A stretch of 64,000 nucleotides of DNA, taken from contig NZ_CP031416.1 of assembly GCF_003367375.1 (NCBI RefSeq), positions 2,549,501-2,613,500 on the forward strand. Direction: 5' to 3'. The stretch comes from Gallaecimonas mangrovi. GTDB lineage: Bacteria; Pseudomonadota; Gammaproteobacteria; Enterobacterales; Gallaecimonadaceae. Each line of letters starts with the position of its first letter. Position 1 is the stretch's first letter. The notes beneath the pieces are model-generated. The model had not been told where the DNA came from and did not search any database. It worked only from the letters and a program-made list of their open reading frames with translations. Shown one piece after another: positions 61,812 to 64,000 of this stretch. The position numbers and the translations under genes are program-made.

Positions 61812-62818
61812 GCGTTGTCCTCCACGAGCGGTAGGATGAGGGTCATTCGAGCCCCTTGGTCGCCATTGGCCATATGCAGTTGGCCACCATGGGCCTGGGC
61901 AACAGCACGCACCACCGACAAGCCAAGGCCAGTGCCGTGGCTTTTGGTGGTAAAGAAGGGTTCGGCGATTTTAAACAGTAATTCTTCGGGAATGCCGGGG
62001 CCGTCATCGGTCAACGAAATGGACAGCCATGGCGCTTGCTGAGTTACGCTAAGCGTGAGCTTGTGGGCACCGGCTTGCAGGGCGTTATGAATCAAGTTAC
62101 CCAGTGCTGACACCAGCGCGCTGGCCGAGCCCAGCAGGCGAGCATCGGCGGCACCGTTGTCAATGTCCAGCTCGCCATGATGGGTTTCGAGCATGGATTC
62201 AACCGAAGCTTGCAGCTGATTGACCAACTCGCCAGCGCTGAGCTTGTCTGCCACTTTTTGGTCGCCGCTTTTGGCAAACAGCAGCATGTTGTTCATCTGA
62301 CTTTCCAAGTCCTTTAACCGCGCCACCAATTTGTGTTGGAAGCGGTCGTGGGTAGCATCGGGCAAGTCTTTATTGAGCTGGCCGGCATAGAGCATGGCAG
62401 CCGACAGCGGCGTGCGAATTTGATGAGCGAGTGACGCCACCATGCGGCCAAGGGACGATAACCGCTGCATGTGTGCCATACGCGTTTGCAGACTGCGGGT
62501 TTCGGTAAGGTCGGAGATCACAATCAGTTGGCCTGGTTCACCCTCAATAGGGCAAATGTCCAGTTTGACCCGGCGGCCATTAACCAACGACACCTCGGCA
62601 CCGTCATCTTCACGGGGACGAAAGGCACGGGTAACCACATCCAGCCACTTGCATTGCAGCAAGGGTTCACCCAGCAGCGATACGGCGGTGGTGTTGGCTT
62701 CGGTCACCCAGCCATTACCGTCCAGCACCACGACCCCGACCGGCAGAATGCTTAACAGCTTGTCGAGTTGTTTAGCGGCCGGCTCGGTTGCCGGGTACCA
62801 CTGTTGTGCCAAAGACAT
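61808..62818 (-). CDS. flrB: Flagellar sensor histidine kinase FlrB
   Basis: A 336-residue cytoplasmic kinase: a PAS domain (about 18-108), the HisKA region with the phosphorylated H132 in MVASLAHQIRTPLSAAMLYA, and a HATPase domain with N-box NLIHNALQAGAH and G-boxes DDGPGIPEE and GTGLGLSVVRAVAQA. No membrane segment is seen, so it senses an internal state, presumably of the assembling basal body. It phosphorylates FlrC. The ATG follows GAGGTGAG. Confidence 0.95.
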   Translation of the reverse strand: MSLAQQWYPATEPAAKQLDKLLSILPVGVVVLDGNGWVTEANTTAVSLLGEPLLQCKWLDVVTRAFRPREDDGAEVSLVNGRRVKLDICPIEGEPGQLIVISDLTETRSLQTRMAHMQRLSSLGRMVASLAHQIRTPLSAAMLYAGQLNKDLPDATHDRFQHKLVARLKDLESQMNNMLLFAKSGDQKVADKLSAGELVNQLQASVESMLETHHGELDIDNGAADARLLGSASALVSALGNLIHNALQAGAHKLTLSVTQQAPWLSISLTDDGPGIPEELLFKIAEPFFTTKSHGTGLGLSVVRAVAQAHGGQLHMANGDQGARMTLILPLVEDNA

Positions 62819-62855
62819 AACTCACCTCTCGTCTTGAACCTGATGGCAGGGTCAA

Positions 62856-62871
62856 TGCGAAAGGCGTGCCA
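62856..62871 (-). promoter_or_regulatory. Sigma-54 promoter upstream of flrB
   Basis: On the minus strand TGGCACGCCTTTCGCA. The -24 box TGGCACG is a perfect consensus match, and GG and GC are ten bases apart. It lies 38 bases before the flrB ATG; FlrA, encoded just upstream, is the expected activator. Confidence 0.92.
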
Positions 62872-62913
62872 AGTTAAAAACTCTTTATTTTACATTGAGA
62901 TGAAAGGATTTTA

Positions 62914-62941
62914 ACCGGGCGCCAAGGATTTGACACCCGGT
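62914..62941 (-). terminator. Possible terminator after flrA
   Basis: An inverted repeat ACCGGGTG / CGCCCGGT with one T-G pair and a 12-base loop, directly after the flrA stop. The following bases are AT-rich but lack a clear T-run, so it may be a weak terminator or only an RNA-stabilising hairpin. Confidence 0.5.
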
Positions 62942-62950
62942 AAATCAGCC

Positions 62951-64000
62951 TTATTCGAGGGATTTGTTTAAGCCGTATTTGCGCATTTTTTCAACCAGGG
63001 TGGTACGGCGCATACCGAGCATTTCTGCCGCGCGGGCCACTACGTTGTCGCTGCTATCCAGCGCCTGGCAGATAAGGTCTGTTTCCAGCTCGGCCAGCAT
63101 TTCTTTGAGGTTAATACCATCAGGTGGCAAGGTGGTGGCAGCACTCGCCGCTTCAGCGGTTGGTGCCTCGGCAGCCGCAGGCACCTCGGGCTCGGCAACA
63201 GGTTCGTCGAGGAAAATCGACATCAAGGCTTCCCGCTCCAGCGCTTCTTCCTGGGCCTCGTCAAACTGGCTGACCTCGCCGTACTGATAACTACGCGGTA
63301 AATGGCCAACATCAATTTGCTGGTTGGGATGCAAAATAAGCAGCCGTTCCACCAAGTTAGCCAATTCACGCACGTTACCTGGCCAGGGGTGCTGGGCCAG
63401 CGACTCCAGGGCACCTTGGGCAAAGTTCAGGTTTTTACCCTCTTCGGCTTCCAGCCGCGACAGCAATTCGTTGACCAGCAGCGGAATGTCATCCACCCGT
63501 TCACGCAGCGCCGGCATTTCGATGGGAAACACGTTGAGGCGATAGAACAAGTCTTCCCGGAACCGCCCTTCTTCTATCATTTTTGGCAGTTCACGATGCG
63601 TTGCCGCCACAATACGCACGTCGGCTTTAATGGGCTTGCCGCCACCGACCCGCTCAAAGACTTTTTCTTGCAGCACCCGCAGCAGTTTTACCTGCATGTT
63701 AAGGGGCATATCGCCTATTTCATCAAGAAAGAGTGTGCCGCCCTGGGCCAGCTCAAAGCGGCCTTTGCGGGCAGCGATAGCGCCGGTAAACGAGCCCTTT
63801 TCGTGGCCAAACAGCTCGCTTTCCAGCAGCTCTGGCGGAATAGCGCCGCAGTTAACAGGCACAAAGGGCCCATCTTTACGGGCCGATTGGAAATGCAGGT
63901 TACGGGCCACCACTTCCTTACCGGTACCAGATTCACCCAAAATCAGCACTGAGGCATCTGTTGGCGCTACCTGGCCAATCATCTGCCGTACCAGTTGCAT
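62951..64000 (-). CDS. flrA: Master flagellar activator FlrA (FleQ), 5' end beyond window
   Basis: 349 residues are visible, starting inside the gene at the window edge; the ATG at base 64000 is an internal methionine, because the AAA+ core begins at once and the N-terminal regulatory domain is missing. Seen: Walker [16 protein letters not shown], Walker [12 protein letters not shown], a sigma-54 contact loop that reads GSFTGA rather than [15 protein letters not shown] and WPGNVREL, then a Pro/Ala/Glu-rich linker (about 245-290) and a Fis-like DNA-binding end ([20 protein letters not shown]). FlrA is the top of the flagellar cascade; in FleQ it also binds cyclic di-GMP. It should activate the sigma-54 promoter of flrB. 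Confidence 0.94.
   Translation of the reverse strand: MQLVRQMIGQVAPTDASVLILGESGTGKEVVARNLHFQSARKDGPFVPVNCGAIPPELLESELFGHEKGSFTGAIAARKGRFELAQGGTLFLDEIGDMPLNMQVKLLRVLQEKVFERVGGGKPIKADVRIVAATHRELPKMIEEGRFREDLFYRLNVFPIEMPALRERVDDIPLLVNELLSRLEAEEGKNLNFAQGALESLAQHPWPGNVRELANLVERLLILHPNQQIDVGHLPRSYQYGEVSQFDEAQEEALEREALMSIFLDEPVAEPEVPAAAEAPTAEAASAATTLPPDGINLKEMLAELETDLICQALDSSDNVVARAAEMLGMRRTTLVEKMRKYGLNKSLE

Noticed and set aside
63302-63952. Plus-strand open frame of 216 codons opposite flrA
   Set aside because: Antisense shadow of the conserved AAA+ domain; no family resemblance.
1-64000. tRNA, rRNA, CRISPR, insertion sequences, phage or plasmid genes
   Set aside because: No cloverleaf-like sequence, spaced repeat array, transposase motif or integrase was recognised in any frame.

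Overview
The window looks like the chromosome of a motile gammaproteobacterium from the Vibrio / Shewanella / Aeromonas / Gallaecimonas neighbourhood. Evidence: a polar-flagellum cluster headed by FlrA-FlrB-FlrC, FlhF/FlhG, chemotaxis genes linked to a ParC/ParP pair, a complete cytochrome c maturation (ccm) operon directly beside them, then mlaA and an RssB-type regulator. No rRNA, tRNA, CRISPR array or insertion sequence was seen, and genus cannot be fixed from this alone.

Left part (1-17487, minus strand): a Wzy-type surface polysaccharide locus. Reading from its promoter end it runs rfaH, a leader with a JUMPstart/ops element, a large SLBB outer-membrane export protein, an internal terminator, wzz, wzx, an alpha-1,2-fucosyltransferase-like gene, a sugar epimerase, a glycosyltransferase, a sulfotransferase, a GT9 enzyme, gmd, fcl, a GT2, a GT4, wzy, and a GT4 cut by the window edge. 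The glycan is predicted to carry L-fucose (gmd and fcl make GDP-L-fucose; a GT11 enzyme uses it) and perhaps sulfate. Most of these genes are AT-rich, unlike the rest of the window, which points to a variable, horizontally shuffled locus. The rfaH gene beside a canonical ops site, with an intrinsic terminator after the first gene, forms a readable antitermination circuit.

Middle part (17488-33865): a POT peptide transporter and a BetT-like BCCT transporter (plus strand); a PAS/GAF/GGDEF diguanylate cyclase and an RssB-like response regulator (minus); mlaA; and ccmABCDEFGHI (minus). Two small plus-strand genes follow, one FliK-like and one resembling only the C-terminal domain of FlhB.

Right part (33862-64000, minus strand): the flagellar and chemotaxis regulon in the order flrA (cut by the edge), flrB, flrC, fliEFGHIJ, fliK, fliLMNOPQR, flhB, flhA, flhF, flhG, fliA, cheYZAB, motA/motB-type stator genes, parC, parP, cheW and a DUF2802 gene. 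Sigma-54 -24/-12 elements are visible before flrB, fliE, fliK and flhA, and a sigma-28 promoter before cheY, so the whole expression cascade can be read from the DNA. The clearest anomaly is fliI, whose reading frame is broken by a one-base loss inside the Walker A motif. Other points of note are a threefold FliM-like peptide repeat in the CheA linker and a terminator-like hairpin immediately before rssB.
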